DNA of 33,625 bases from an uncultured Acinetobacter sp. (GCA_900321205.1 ONVC01000008.1:1-33625); one strand, 5' to 3'; shown: positions 1-7,449, counted from the stretch's first letter. Notes: generated by a model not told the origin, from the sequence alone. Made by a program: numbers and translations.

Positions 1-408
1 TCCCTCAAGGGACGGGGGTGTTTGTAAATCCGACTTATTAAACACCACAACATACGGAATTTTTCTTTCCTTAAATTCTTGTATTAAATCCTCATCCTCT
101 TTTTGCAATCCGACGGTTGAATCAACAACAAGAACCGCAATATCTGTTTTATCTAAAATCCTTTTGGTTGCATCTATCCTAAGTTCTCCTAATTCCCCCT
201 CATCATTTATCCCTGCAGTATCAATAATTACAACAGGACCTAGAGGCAAAATCTCCATTGACTTTTGTACTGCATCTGTTGTTGTGCCTTTTATGTCTGA
301 TACAACCGATAATGCTTGATTAGTAACGGCATTAACCAAACTTGATTTTCCGCTGTTTGTACAGCCGAAGAATGATATATGCGGTCTTTCGGATTTTGTC
401 AGATTCAT
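1..408 (-). CDS. hydF: [FeFe]-hydrogenase maturation GTPase HydF (partial, N-terminal 136 residues)
   Basis: HydF is the GTPase scaffold that receives the 2Fe subcluster made with HydE and HydG and passes it to apo-hydrogenase in the cytoplasm. The ATG is at 408 on the minus strand, with AAAGGA about 7 bases upstream; the frame stays open to base 1, so the C-terminal part (dimerisation and FeS-binding domains) lies outside the window. Visible GTPase motifs are the P-loop GCTNSGKSS near residue 20, a GTTTD switch I, DTAG (G3) and NKSD (G4) near residue 122. The run from NSGKSSLVNAV through the GTTTD segment is typical of HydF rather than Era or MnmE. It follows hydG by 31 bases, so the two are probably one transcript. 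A 9-base C run (432-440, G run on the coding strand) lies in the gap. Confident in the family from the N-terminus and the context. Confidence 0.93.
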   Translation of the reverse strand, partial: MNLTKSERPHISFFGCTNSGKSSLVNAVTNQALSVVSDIKGTTTDAVQKSMEILPLGPVVIIDTAGINDEGELGELRIDATKRILDKTDIAVLVVDSTVGLQKEDEDLIQEFKERKIPYVVVFNKSDLQTPPSLEG

Positions 409-431
409 TTTGATAGTCCTTTTATATATTT

Positions 432-440
432 CCCCCCCCC
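432..440. repeat. 9-base poly-C (poly-G on the coding strand) tract between hydG and hydF
   Basis: Nine consecutive C on the plus strand. The first coding-strand base of the tract is the G ending the hydG stop codon TAG, and the tract runs into the hydF leader, ending about 24 bases before the hydF ATG. Such homopolymers slip during replication or sequencing. Its position could alter hydF translation but not the reading frame of either gene. Confidence 0.85.
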
Positions 441-1879
441 TAAAAACGAAAATCTCGTTTACCGTTTTCAATTTCTTTGAGGTTGTTTGTGAGAACTTTT
501 TTTACTGCTTCGTTTTCGATTTTTTCCAGTTCTTTCAATATAAATTCTTCGCCGATTTTCTTTGTTTCAGGTGAGGCGTAATCCATAAGGAATTCTTTTA
601 ATGTGATTAAAGCGTTTGGCTGGCAGCAGTTTTGGATTTGCCCTGTTTTACAAAGTGACATAAACCTGTCACCTGTTCTTCCTTCTCTATAGCAAGCTGT
701 ACAGAATGAAGGAATATGTCCTCTTTCCATAAGCCATCTTACTACTTCGTCTAAGGTTCTCTGGTCAGAAACATCAAATTGTTCTGTTTCAGTAGGGCGT
801 TCTTCTTCGGTATAACCGCCGACTGAGGTTCTTGAAGCACCTGAAACTTGAGAAACACCGAGTTTAAGCAGTTTTTCTCTTACCTGTTGGGATTCTCTTG
901 TAGAAATAATAATTCCGGTATAAGGGACTGCAATACGTGTCAACGCAACGATTTTTGCAAATGTTTCATCATCAATACCGTTATCAAAAGCGTTCGGGTC
1001 AATATCGTCGGCTTTTTTGACTCTCGGAACAGAGATTGTATGAGGTCCGACTCCGTGAACAGCCTCAAGGTGTTCTGCGTGCATCAAAAGTGCTGCAAAC
1101 TCGTATTTGTATCTTTCTAAGCCAAATAAAACACCTAAGCCTACATCATCAATTCCGCCTTCCATAGCTCTGTCCATAGCTTCCGTATGGTAAGCGTAGT
1201 TGTGTTTTGGACCTGTCGGGTGAAGTTTTTCATAACTTTCTTTGTGATAAGTTTCCTGGAACAGAATATAAGTTCCGATTCCTGCTTCTTTCAGCTTACG
1301 GTAATTTTCAACGGTTGTTGCCGCAATATTAACGTTTACCCTTCTGATTGCACCGTTTTTGTGTTTGATTGAATAAATTGTTTTTATACATTCCAAAATA
1401 TATTCAATAGGGTTGTTAACAGGGTCTTCGCCTGATTCTATTGCAAGACGTTTATGCCCCATATCCTGAAGAGCAATGACTTCCGCTTTAACTTCTTCTT
1501 GAGTTAGTTTTTTACGTGGAATGTGGTGATTTTGGTTATGATAAGGACAATAAACGCAGCCGTTTACACAATAGTTTGAAAGATAAAGCGGTGCAAAAAT
1601 TACTATTCTTTGACCGTAAAAAGATTCTTTTATCTCTTCCGCTAAATCATAAATTTTCTTTAAAACATCTTTGTCCTCGCAAGCGAGCAAAACGCTTGCC
1701 TCTTCGTGTGTTAATCCTTTGCAGAATGTTTCTCTTCCGACGTGAGTCGGGCGGGCTTTTTCTAATATTTCATTAATTAATTCCAAATTGTTTTTATTTT
1801 TTTCTGCATAATCCAAAGTTCTCAAAACTTCTTCGTGATTAATAAACTCTTCTGCTTTTAATGATTTTTTATCGTACAT
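440..1879 (-). CDS. hydG: [FeFe]-hydrogenase H-cluster maturase HydG (tyrosine lyase, radical SAM)
   Basis: HydG is a cytoplasmic radical SAM enzyme that cleaves tyrosine to p-cresol and gives the CO and CN- ligands of the H-cluster. The start at 1879 gives 479 residues, the usual family length. It is preferred because TGAGGT lies 6 bases upstream of its ATG; a GTG at 1906 extends the frame but reads into a REP-like hairpin. The radical SAM CX3CX2C motif is visible at residues 104, 108 and 111 (CVNGCVYC). The C-terminal CX2CX22C motif of HydG that holds the second, dangler-bearing cluster starts at CTAC and ends at the first C of NCCQP. This C-terminal motif separates HydG from ThiH, its closest relative. 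It sits between the TM1266-type regulator and hydF on the same strand. hydE is not in the window. Confidence 0.96.
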   Translation of the reverse strand: MYDKKSLKAEEFINHEEVLRTLDYAEKNKNNLELINEILEKARPTHVGRETFCKGLTHEEASVLLACEDKDVLKKIYDLAEEIKESFYGQRIVIFAPLYLSNYCVNGCVYCPYHNQNHHIPRKKLTQEEVKAEVIALQDMGHKRLAIESGEDPVNNPIEYILECIKTIYSIKHKNGAIRRVNVNIAATTVENYRKLKEAGIGTYILFQETYHKESYEKLHPTGPKHNYAYHTEAMDRAMEGGIDDVGLGVLFGLERYKYEFAALLMHAEHLEAVHGVGPHTISVPRVKKADDIDPNAFDNGIDDETFAKIVALTRIAVPYTGIIISTRESQQVREKLLKLGVSQVSGASRTSVGGYTEEERPTETEQFDVSDQRTLDEVVRWLMERGHIPSFCTACYREGRTGDRFMSLCKTGQIQNCCQPNALITLKEFLMDYASPETKKIGEEFILKELEKIENEAVKKVLTNNLKEIENGKRDFRF

Positions 1880-1894
1880 TTTTAACCTCATGAT

Positions 1895-1948
1895 GTTGGG
1901 TTTCACCCAACCTACTACTTTACAATGGTTGTCGGGTTAAAACCCGAC
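1895..1948. repeat. Two tandem copies of a REP-like hairpin
   Basis: Two hairpins lie head to tail just upstream of hydG. At 1895-1911 GTTGGGT pairs with ACCCAAC around a 3-base loop. At 1931-1948 GTCGGGTT pairs with AACCCGAC around AA. Both are followed by ACCTA or CCTAY, and they align as one consensus with compensating T/C and A/G changes in the stem, which points to a conserved folded element. Similar short palindromes are known as dispersed extragenic repeats in many bacteria. No coding capacity. Confidence 0.7.
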
Positions 1949-1960
1949 CTATATATCTCT

Positions 1961-2061
1961 GTGAGCCGTGATTGGTGAATCGTGACTCGTTATTATTTTA
2001 ATAGATATCTGTATATAAACTTTTTTAATTCCGACTCACGACTTACAAGTCACGAATCACG
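1961..2061. repeat. Imperfect inverted repeat pair (MITE- or BIME-like) between the regulator gene and hydG
   Basis: The left arm (1961-1990) and the reverse complement of the right arm (2033-2061) share the order CGTGATT, GTGA, CGTGA, TCG, with a 7-base length difference inside the arm. About 43 AT-rich bases separate the arms. The arms carry repeated CGTGA pentamers. No transposase gene is nearby. It lies inside what looks like one operon, so it may affect RNA stability or expression of hydG relative to the regulator gene. Confidence 0.55.
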
Positions 2062-2065
2062 TTTA

Positions 2066-2311
2066 TTACCCCTTTGAGTAAACGGTTTTTGCGCTAACTC
2101 CTTCAATTTTGCCGATTTTTCCTGTCAGAGCATTAATTGTATCAACGGGAGCATCAAGTACAACGCTTATAATTCTAATATCTTTTTGTTTGTAAGGGAT
2201 TCCCATTCTTCCGATAATAAAATCGGAATATTCTGATAAAAGATTTTGAATATCGCAAATAACTGCGTTGTTTTCAACAATAATCCCCAGTATTGCAACT
2301 CTTGTTTCCAT
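2066..2311 (-). CDS. TM1266-type iron-only hydrogenase system regulator (ACT-like fold)
   Basis: Predicted 81-residue small cytoplasmic protein of the TM1266 family, whose genes recur beside hydE, hydF and hydG and which has an ACT/NikR-C-like regulatory fold. The assignment rests on the family's N-terminal pattern (ETRVAILGIIVE), the central SEYSDFIIGRMGIPYK segment and the C-terminal LTGKIGKIEGVSAKTVYSK. The start at 2311 is chosen because AAGGAG lies 7 bases upstream; an upstream in-frame extension would translate a repeat element into HPTLTLPVRGG and is rejected. No DNA-binding domain is visible, so how it regulates is unclear. It is the first gene of the hyd group in this window, followed by hydG on the same strand. 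Confidence 0.85.
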   Translation of the reverse strand: METRVAILGIIVENNAVICDIQNLLSEYSDFIIGRMGIPYKQKDIRIISVVLDAPVDTINALTGKIGKIEGVSAKTVYSKG

Positions 2312-2335
2312 AGTGTTCTCCTTTTTGCTTGTTTT

Positions 2336-2375
2336 CCCTCCCCTCACTGGGAGGGTTAGGGTGGGGTGTTTCCCC
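2336..2375. repeat. GC-rich repeat with two small hairpins upstream of the TM1266-type gene
   Basis: CCCTCCC (2336-2342) pairs with GGGAGGG (2349-2355), and just downstream GGGG pairs with CCCC around 5 bases (2363-2375). The composition is far more GC-rich than the surroundings. One frame reads HPTLTLPVRGG, the kind of junk peptide produced by a dispersed repeat seen in many bacterial genomes. It sits between the terminator-like hairpin and the gene's ribosome binding site. Confidence 0.6.
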
Positions 2376-2418
2376 AAAATAAAAAGCCGCACCAAAGGAG
2401 GTACGACTTTTTAAGCAT
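2356..2418 (-). other. Possible leader peptide ORF (20 codons) overlapping the hyd attenuator hairpin
   Basis: On the minus strand an ATG at 2418 follows AAAGGGGG by three bases and opens 20 codons ending in TAA at 2356. The product would be MLKKSYLLWCGFLFWGNTPP. The ORF runs straight through the terminator hairpin at 2381-2412 and into the GC-rich repeat, ending 44 bases before the TM1266-type start. Translation here would stop the hairpin from forming. It has two Trp and one Cys codon but no run of one amino acid. It could be a chance ORF. Confidence 0.3.
2381..2412 (-). terminator. Rho-independent terminator or attenuator in front of the hyd operon
   Basis: A 13-base stem (2381-2393 with 2400-2412) and 6-base loop. 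On the minus-strand RNA the two imperfect positions become G-U pairs, whereas on the plus strand they are C-A mismatches, so it acts on minus-strand transcripts. It ends in five U. It lies 111 bases after the stop of the 2523-3314 gene and 69 bases before the TM1266-type start, so it either ends the upstream gene or attenuates the hyd operon. Confidence 0.75.
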
Positions 2419-2522
2419 TTACCCCCTTTCCCTAAAGGTTTGAAATAACGGATTTACTTTAATAAAACCCTATATTTACCCCCTTGAAGGTCAGGTTCAT
2501 AAATATTATGTTATAAACATTA

Positions 2523-3314
2523 TTATTTTTCAATCGATTTTGATTTAGCAGTTTTGGGCAATTCTATTTTTTTATACTCTTTTATTACAAGTTCGGGGAA
2601 AAATGACTCGTACAGGTTTTGTTTTTTCTTATCCCAAGGGAAATTGCTGGCCAGTCTTATGCTGAAATCTACATTTTGGCAGGAAGATTTGCGTCCTTTC
2701 CGGAACTCTTTGATGTTTTTTGAATCGCTCCCTATCAGATAAAGCAGAAAATCCTGATCAGGTAATTCCTTGAAAAATTTGCAAAAATTATTTTTTAACT
2801 TTGTAAAATAATTTTCTGCAAAATCAGCTATGCCAAGCCATGGGTCTATAATTATTGCATCCTTGTTCTTAAATGAATAAGATTTACCGATTTCTATTTT
2901 TTTGTCTGTTATGAAAGCAACTGCGTGGTCAATTTTTCTTTTACCTTCGATATTTTCTTTTTCTACTAAAATATCTCCTACGTAAATGTTTTTTTGACCG
3001 TTAACTTTCCCTATCAGCTGGGCAAGTGATGCTTCTTCAAAACAGTTTCCGACTTTTTTATCCTGCATTCCGTATATTAAATCAGAAAAAAAAGAATCGC
3101 TTTGTCTCAGGGCACTGCGCAATTGGTTTGTTCTGATAAGAATCTTCTGAAAAAAAAGAGGTGCCGGTTTTGAGGAATGTTCAGCGATATTGTACACATC
3201 TATGCATCTTTTTCTCAATTTTGATAAGGATGTATGCGGATAGACGCTATGTGCCCTGCGTTCAATTATGTCGGCTGATTTTATTATGTCCTGTCTGCCC
3301 TGAAAAGTTATCAT
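2523..3314 (-). CDS. Papain-fold-like cysteine protein, paralogue of the 7450-8103 product
   Basis: Unknown 263-residue protein. A Cys-His-Asp arrangement is visible: C91 in VGNCFEEASLAQLIGKVNG, H130 in KIDHAVAFI and D157 in IIIDPWLGIAD. This order and the DPW context resemble papain-fold or transglutaminase-like proteins, including papain-fold toxin domains; that is a motif-level inference. The paralogue at 7450-8103 keeps all three residues and their contexts. There is no signal peptide or membrane segment. The N-terminus starts MITFQGR, matching a short F-x-small-K/R motif in other proteins here. No convincing ribosome binding site precedes the ATG at 3314 (AGGT lies 12 bases away). It is divergent from nifJ, with 143 bases between the starts. 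It could be a protease, a deamidase, a transglutaminase-like enzyme or an inactive relative. Confidence 0.6.
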   Translation of the reverse strand: MITFQGRQDIIKSADIIERRAHSVYPHTSLSKLRKRCIDVYNIAEHSSKPAPLFFQKILIRTNQLRSALRQSDSFFSDLIYGMQDKKVGNCFEEASLAQLIGKVNGQKNIYVGDILVEKENIEGKRKIDHAVAFITDKKIEIGKSYSFKNKDAIIIDPWLGIADFAENYFTKLKNNFCKFFKELPDQDFLLYLIGSDSKNIKEFRKGRKSSCQNVDFSIRLASNFPWDKKKQNLYESFFPELVIKEYKKIELPKTAKSKSIEK

Positions 3315-3373
3315 ATTCGGTATAAGACCTGTAAAAAAAATTTTTGCCCCCGGAAAAATTTTTTCTTTCCTTC

Positions 3374-3414
3374 TTTTATTTACCCCTTTTATTTACCCCT
3401 TTTTGTTTTATAAT
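3374..3414 (+). promoter_or_regulatory. nifJ promoter region: perfect 13-bp tandem repeat followed by a TATAAT -10 box
   Basis: TTTTATTTACCCC occurs twice without a gap (3374-3386 and 3387-3399). A consensus TATAAT follows at 3409-3414, 44 bases before the nifJ ATG. No good -35 box lies 16-18 bases upstream of the -10; that position falls in the repeats. This suggests an activator-dependent or repressor-controlled promoter with the repeats as operator. The ATTTACCCC core also occurs twice in the hyd leader (2418-2485). Confidence 0.5.
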
Positions 3415-3457
3415 AAAATTAATGCTCGGAAGAGTAACAAAGAAAGGGAGATATAAT

Positions 3458-6400
3458 ATGTCAAAAAACACAATCACAGTTGACGGTAACTACGCTGCAG
3501 CACACGTTGCGTATGCTTTAAGCGAAGTTTCCGCAATCTACCCTATCACTCCTTCTTCTACGATGGGAGAATGGGTTGATGAATGGGCTTCTCAACACAA
3601 GAAAAACATTTGGGGCAAAGAAGTAAAAGTTGCCGAAATGCAATCAGAAGCAGGTGCAGCAGGTGCTGTTCACGGTTCTCTTGCAGCAGGTGCCTTGACT
3701 TCTACTTACACTGCTTCACAAGGTTTATTATTAATGATTCCTGTTATGCACAAAGTTGCTGGTGAAATGTTACCACACGTTATTCACGTATCAGCTCGTG
3801 CATTAGCTGCTCAATCATTAGCTATTTTTGGTGACCATACTGACGTTATGGGCTGCCGTAACACAGGTTATGCAATGTTAGCTGCTAACAGCGTTCAGGA
3901 AGAAATGGATATGGCTTTAGTTGCTCACTTATCAACATATAAAGCTAAAGTGCCGTTCTTGCAATTCTTTGACGGATTCAGAACTTCTCATGAAATTCAC
4001 AAAATAGAAGAAATCTCTTATGACGAAATTGCATCTCTTGTTGAACCTCAATATATTGAAGAATTCAGAGCAAGAGCTTTAAGACCGGAAGCTCCTGTTT
4101 GTAAAGTCGGTGCTCAAAACACAGACGTTTACTTCCAGGGACGTGAAACAGTTAACAAATACTATGATGCAGTACCTGATATCGTTCAGGAATATATGGA
4201 CAAAGTTGCAAAAGTTACAGGCAGACAATACCATCCGTTTGATTACGTTGGTGCTCCTGATGCTACTGATGTAATTGTTGCAATAGGTTCAAGCTGCGAA
4301 ACTATCGAAGAAACAATCGAATACTTGAATGCTAAAAAAGGTACTAAGTACGGTTTAGTTAAAGTAAGATTATACAGACCGTTTGATGTTAAGAGATTCA
4401 ACGAAGCTCTTCCTTCAAGTGTTAAGAGAATTGCAGTTCTTGACAGAACAAAAGAAGCAGGTTCTATCGGCGAACCACTATACCTGGATGTTGTTGCAGC
4501 ACTTCAAGGCAAGGATATCAGAATTATTGGCGGCAGATATGGTCTTTCTTCTAAAGAATTCACTCCGTCAATGGTTTATGCAGTTTACAAACACTTAGCA
4601 AACAACGGTTTCCATGGATTTACCGTAGGTATCAATGATGATGTAACTAACAAATCTTTAGATTATTCCGAACACATTGTTACAGAACCGGAAGGAACTA
4701 CAAACTGTATGTTCTGGGGCTTAGGCTCAGACGGTACTGTTGGTGCTAACAAAAACTCAATCAAGATTATCGGTCAATATACAAACAAAGACGCTCAGGC
4801 ATACTTTGCTTATGACTCTAAGAAATCTTTTGGTGTAACTGTTTCTCACCTGAGATTCGGTGACAAACAAATTAAGTCAACATACTTAATTACCGCACCT
4901 GATTTTGTTTCTTGCTCAGCTCACGCTTATATCGGAAGATATGACTTACTTAAAGGTATCAAAGAAGGCGGTACATTCCTTCTTAACTCACCTTGGTCAA
5001 AAGAAGAAGCTTTCTCTCATTTAACAAGAGATATGCAGGAAACAATCATCAACAAGAAAATCAAATTCTACAACGTTGATGCAGAAAAATTAATCAAGGA
5101 ACAACCCGGCTTAAGAGGTAAGGGTGCTAACACAGTTATGATGGTAGCTTACTTCAAGGTTTCAGGTATCATTCCGTTTGAACAGGCTTACGAAGGTATG
5201 AGAGCTATGACAACTAAGACCTTCAAGAAGAAAGGTGATGATGTTGTTAACATGAACTTAGCTCTTATTGATGCAGCTATCAACGCAACAGAAGAAGTTG
5301 TTATTCCTGCTTCTTTAGACGGTGTTGCTCACGCAGAAGATGTTAAACTAATATCTGATGATGCAAGTGACTTCGCTAAGAAAATCATAGAACCTTCAAT
5401 GAGACAAAAAGGTGATGACATCCCTGTTTCAGCTATGAGCAATGACGGTGTAATCCCGACTGGTACAGCTTGTCTTGAAAAACGTGGTATCGCTCCTCGT
5501 GTTCCGAACTGGAACTCTGAAACTTGTATTCAGTGCGGTATCTGTGCTTCTGCTTGTCCTCATGCTGCAATCAGAACTAAATTGATTGAAGAAAAAGACT
5601 TGGTAAATGCTCCTGCAACATTCAAGACAGTTGACGCAAAGCCAAACGACCACGGTGAAAAATTCAGAATCCAGGTTTACTGCGACGATTGTACAGGCTG
5701 CGGTGTATGTTTAGACCAATGTCCTATGTCAAAAGTTCCGGGTAAAGAAGTTCTTACTTGGTCAACAATTGAAAAAGAAGCAGCAGAAGGTCAGAGAGAA
5801 AACGAAAAATTCTTTGACGCACTTCCTGATAACGTAATGGGTAAAAACACTACAAAAACTATCAAGGGTGCAATGCTCAGAAAACCGTTATTTGAATTCT
5901 CAGGTGCTTGCGCAGGCTGTGGTGAAACACCTTACGTTAAATTAGTTTCACAATTGTTCGGTGAAAACGCAATCGTAGCAAACGCAACAGGTTGTTCTTC
6001 AATCTACTCAGGTACTTTCCCGACTATCCCTTATACAACTAATAAGGATGGCAGAGGTCCTGCTTGGGCTAACTCATTATTTGAGGATAATGCTGAGTTT
6101 GGTTTCGGTATGAGATTGGCAGTAGATTCTAACAGAGCATTATTAAAAGAAAAAGTAGAAGAAGTTCTTGCAAAAGAAGATGCTCCGGCTGATTTGAAAG
6201 AAGCATTCAATACTTGCTTATCACATTGGGATAACTCAAAAACTGAAGAAGCAGTTAAGGCTCAAGAAGCAGCTAAAGTTGTTATCGACAAATACGTAAA
6301 AGAATGCGGCTGCGATACAATCAAGAAAATTAAAGAACTTGAAGACTACTTCACAGATAAATCAATCTGGATTATAGGTGGTGACGGTTGGGCAAACGAT

Positions 6401-6994
6401 ATCGGATACGGCGGTATTGACCACGTTCTTGCACAAAACAAGAATGTTAATATCCTCGTTCTTGATACAGAAGTTTACTCAAATACCGGTGGTCAGGCTT
6501 CTAAATCAACACCTACAGGTGCTGTTGCGAAGTTTGCTACCGGCGGTAAACCAACCTATAAGAAAAACATGGGCTTAATGAGTATGTCCTATGGTTACGT
6601 TTACGTTGCATCAGTTGCATTAGGTGCAGACAGAGCTCAAACTCTTAAAGCATTCCAGGAAGCTGAAGCTTATAACGGACCATCTATCATATTCGCTTAT
6701 GCTCCTTGTATCGCTCACGGTATCGATATGTCTAAGACTCAGACAGAACAAAAACGTGCAGTTGAAGCAGGTTACTTCCCGCTTTACAGATACAATCCTG
6801 CTGCAGAAGTTCCGTTCACCTGGGATGCAAAAGATCCTAAGGGAGCTTATCAAGACTTCATCAGAAGTGAAGGAAGATATAAATCACTTCTTAAGACTAA
6901 CCCTGATGCTGCGGAAGCACTTTATTCACAAGCTGAAAAAGACGCTGCAAACAGAATGGAAGTCTACAAAACAGTTGGTGCATTACTTAAATAG
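3458..6994 (+). CDS. nifJ: Pyruvate:ferredoxin (flavodoxin) oxidoreductase, single-chain
   Basis: Cytoplasmic enzyme that oxidises pyruvate with CoA to acetyl-CoA and CO2 and reduces ferredoxin, the main low-potential electron source in many anaerobes. The 1178 residues match the homodimeric, fused type. Domain I begins VDGNYAAAHVAYALSE and contains the YPITPSS segment. The ferredoxin-like domain has two 4Fe-4S motifs, CIQCGICASACP near residue 690 and CDDCTGCGVCLDQCP near 742. CAGCGET near 820 and GDGWANDIGYGG with VYSNTGGQ near 975-1015 mark the TPP-binding domain. The ATG at 3458 is chosen because GGGAG lies 7 bases upstream; the open frame back to 3344 runs through the promoter. Codon use is enriched in GCT, GGT and AAC compared with neighbours, typical of a highly expressed gene. 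A strong terminator follows. It diverges from the hydrogenase maturation region. Confidence 0.98.
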   Translation: MSKNTITVDGNYAAAHVAYALSEVSAIYPITPSSTMGEWVDEWASQHKKNIWGKEVKVAEMQSEAGAAGAVHGSLAAGALTSTYTASQGLLLMIPVMHKVAGEMLPHVIHVSARALAAQSLAIFGDHTDVMGCRNTGYAMLAANSVQEEMDMALVAHLSTYKAKVPFLQFFDGFRTSHEIHKIEEISYDEIASLVEPQYIEEFRARALRPEAPVCKVGAQNTDVYFQGRETVNKYYDAVPDIVQEYMDKVAKVTGRQYHPFDYVGAPDATDVIVAIGSSCETIEETIEYLNAKKGTKYGLVKVRLYRPFDVKRFNEALPSSVKRIAVLDRTKEAGSIGEPLYLDVVAALQGKDIRIIGGRYGLSSKEFTPSMVYAVYKHLANNGFHGFTVGINDDVTNKSLDYSEHIVTEPEGTTNCMFWGLGSDGTVGANKNSIKIIGQYTNKDAQAYFAYDSKKSFGVTVSHLRFGDKQIKSTYLITAPDFVSCSAHAYIGRYDLLKGIKEGGTFLLNSPWSKEEAFSHLTRDMQETIINKKIKFYNVDAEKLIKEQPGLRGKGANTVMMVAYFKVSGIIPFEQAYEGMRAMTTKTFKKKGDDVVNMNLALIDAAINATEEVVIPASLDGVAHAEDVKLISDDASDFAKKIIEPSMRQKGDDIPVSAMSNDGVIPTGTACLEKRGIAPRVPNWNSETCIQCGICASACPHAAIRTKLIEEKDLVNAPATFKTVDAKPNDHGEKFRIQVYCDDCTGCGVCLDQCPMSKVPGKEVLTWSTIEKEAAEGQRENEKFFDALPDNVMGKNTTKTIKGAMLRKPLFEFSGACAGCGETPYVKLVSQLFGENAIVANATGCSSIYSGTFPTIPYTTNKDGRGPAWANSLFEDNAEFGFGMRLAVDSNRALLKEKVEEVLAKEDAPADLKEAFNTCLSHWDNSKTEEAVKAQEAAKVVIDKYVKECGCDTIKKIKELEDYFTDKSIWIIGGDGWANDIGYGGIDHVLAQNKNVNILVLDTEVYSNTGGQASKSTPTGAVAKFATGGKPTYKKNMGLMSMSYGYVYVASVALGADRAQTLKAFQEAEAYNGPSIIFAYAPCIAHGIDMSKTQTEQKRAVEAGYFPLYRYNPAAEVPFTWDAKDPKGAYQDFIRSEGRYKSLLKTNPDAAEALYSQAEKDAANRMEVYKTVGALLK

Positions 6995-7011
6995 TAAAGC
7001 AATACAATTTT

Positions 7012-7048
7012 AAAAGTACGGGGGTAATATTTGCCCCTGTACTTTTTA
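7012..7048 (+). terminator. Rho-independent terminator after nifJ
   Basis: AAAAGTAC at 7012-7019 pairs with GTACTTTT, and GGGG with CCCC, around an AT-rich loop. A run of five T ends it. It lies 17 bases after the nifJ stop and shows nifJ to be a single-gene transcript. Confidence 0.85.
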
Positions 7049-7084
7049 TCTTAAACAGATGTGTGTAATAAAAAAGGAGGAAAT

Positions 7085-7387
7085 ATGAAAAAGATTTTAT
7101 TAACATTAGGTTTATTGGGAATTTTTACGTTAAGTGCAAGCGCCGAATACTTAGGCGGTTTTATCTACAACGGTGCAACAACCCCGGGGGGCGGATATAC
7201 CGCAGCAGTTGCCACAAAACAGGGCTCTGCAACGTGTAAAAATATTTTATACATAGTATCAGTAGGCGATTGTTCTGTCCGTGCCGCTATGAAAAACGGT
7301 GGAATTAAGTCACTTGCAGGATATGATGTTCACAGAGAAAATATCATAGGTTTTCAGACAATTACAACAAAAGCATGGGGTAATTAA
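7085..7387 (+). CDS. TRL-like family small exported protein
   Basis: Predicted 100-residue exported protein. The ATG at 7085 follows AGGAGG at ideal spacing; a longer frame from 7061 has no ribosome binding site. Residues 1-21 form a signal peptide (MKKILLTLGLLGIFTLSASA, cleavage before EYLGG). There is no lipobox cysteine, so it is probably periplasmic. The mature part has the TRL-family pattern: an early GFIYNG, then ATCKNILYIVSVGDCSVRAA with the small GDxS motif, then GGIKSLAGYDV, and a threonine-rich end. Function of this family is unknown to me. It sits alone between two terminators. Confidence 0.7.
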   Translation: MKKILLTLGLLGIFTLSASAEYLGGFIYNGATTPGGGYTAAVATKQGSATCKNILYIVSVGDCSVRAAMKNGGIKSLAGYDVHRENIIGFQTITTKAWGN

Positions 7388-7400
7388 TTATTAAAATTTT

Positions 7401-7440
7401 AAAGAGGGGGGCGAAGCTTTATCGCTTCGCCCCCCTCTTT
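7401..7440. terminator. Strong bidirectional terminator between convergent genes
   Basis: A 16-base GC-rich stem (AAAGAGGGGGGCGAAG and its complement) flanks an 8-base loop. A-rich and T-rich ends sit on both sides, so it works for the TRL-like gene on the plus strand and for the aroC-aroK-aroB-papain-like group on the minus strand. It lies 9 bases from the minus-strand stop. Confidence 0.9.
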
Positions 7441-7449
7441 CATCCATAT

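Noticed and set aside
1880-1906. GTG start at 1906 extending HydG by 9 residues
   Set aside because: It reads into the REP-like hairpin; the ATG at 1879 has a well-spaced GAGG.
2312-2395. 28-residue extension of the TM1266-type protein
   Set aside because: The extra peptide (HPTLTLPVRGG) is encoded by a dispersed repeat; AAGGAG marks 2311 as the start.
3344-3457. Extended N-terminus of PFOR from 3344
   Set aside because: It would translate the tandem repeats and -10 box; 3458 has a GGGAG site and starts like known PFORs.
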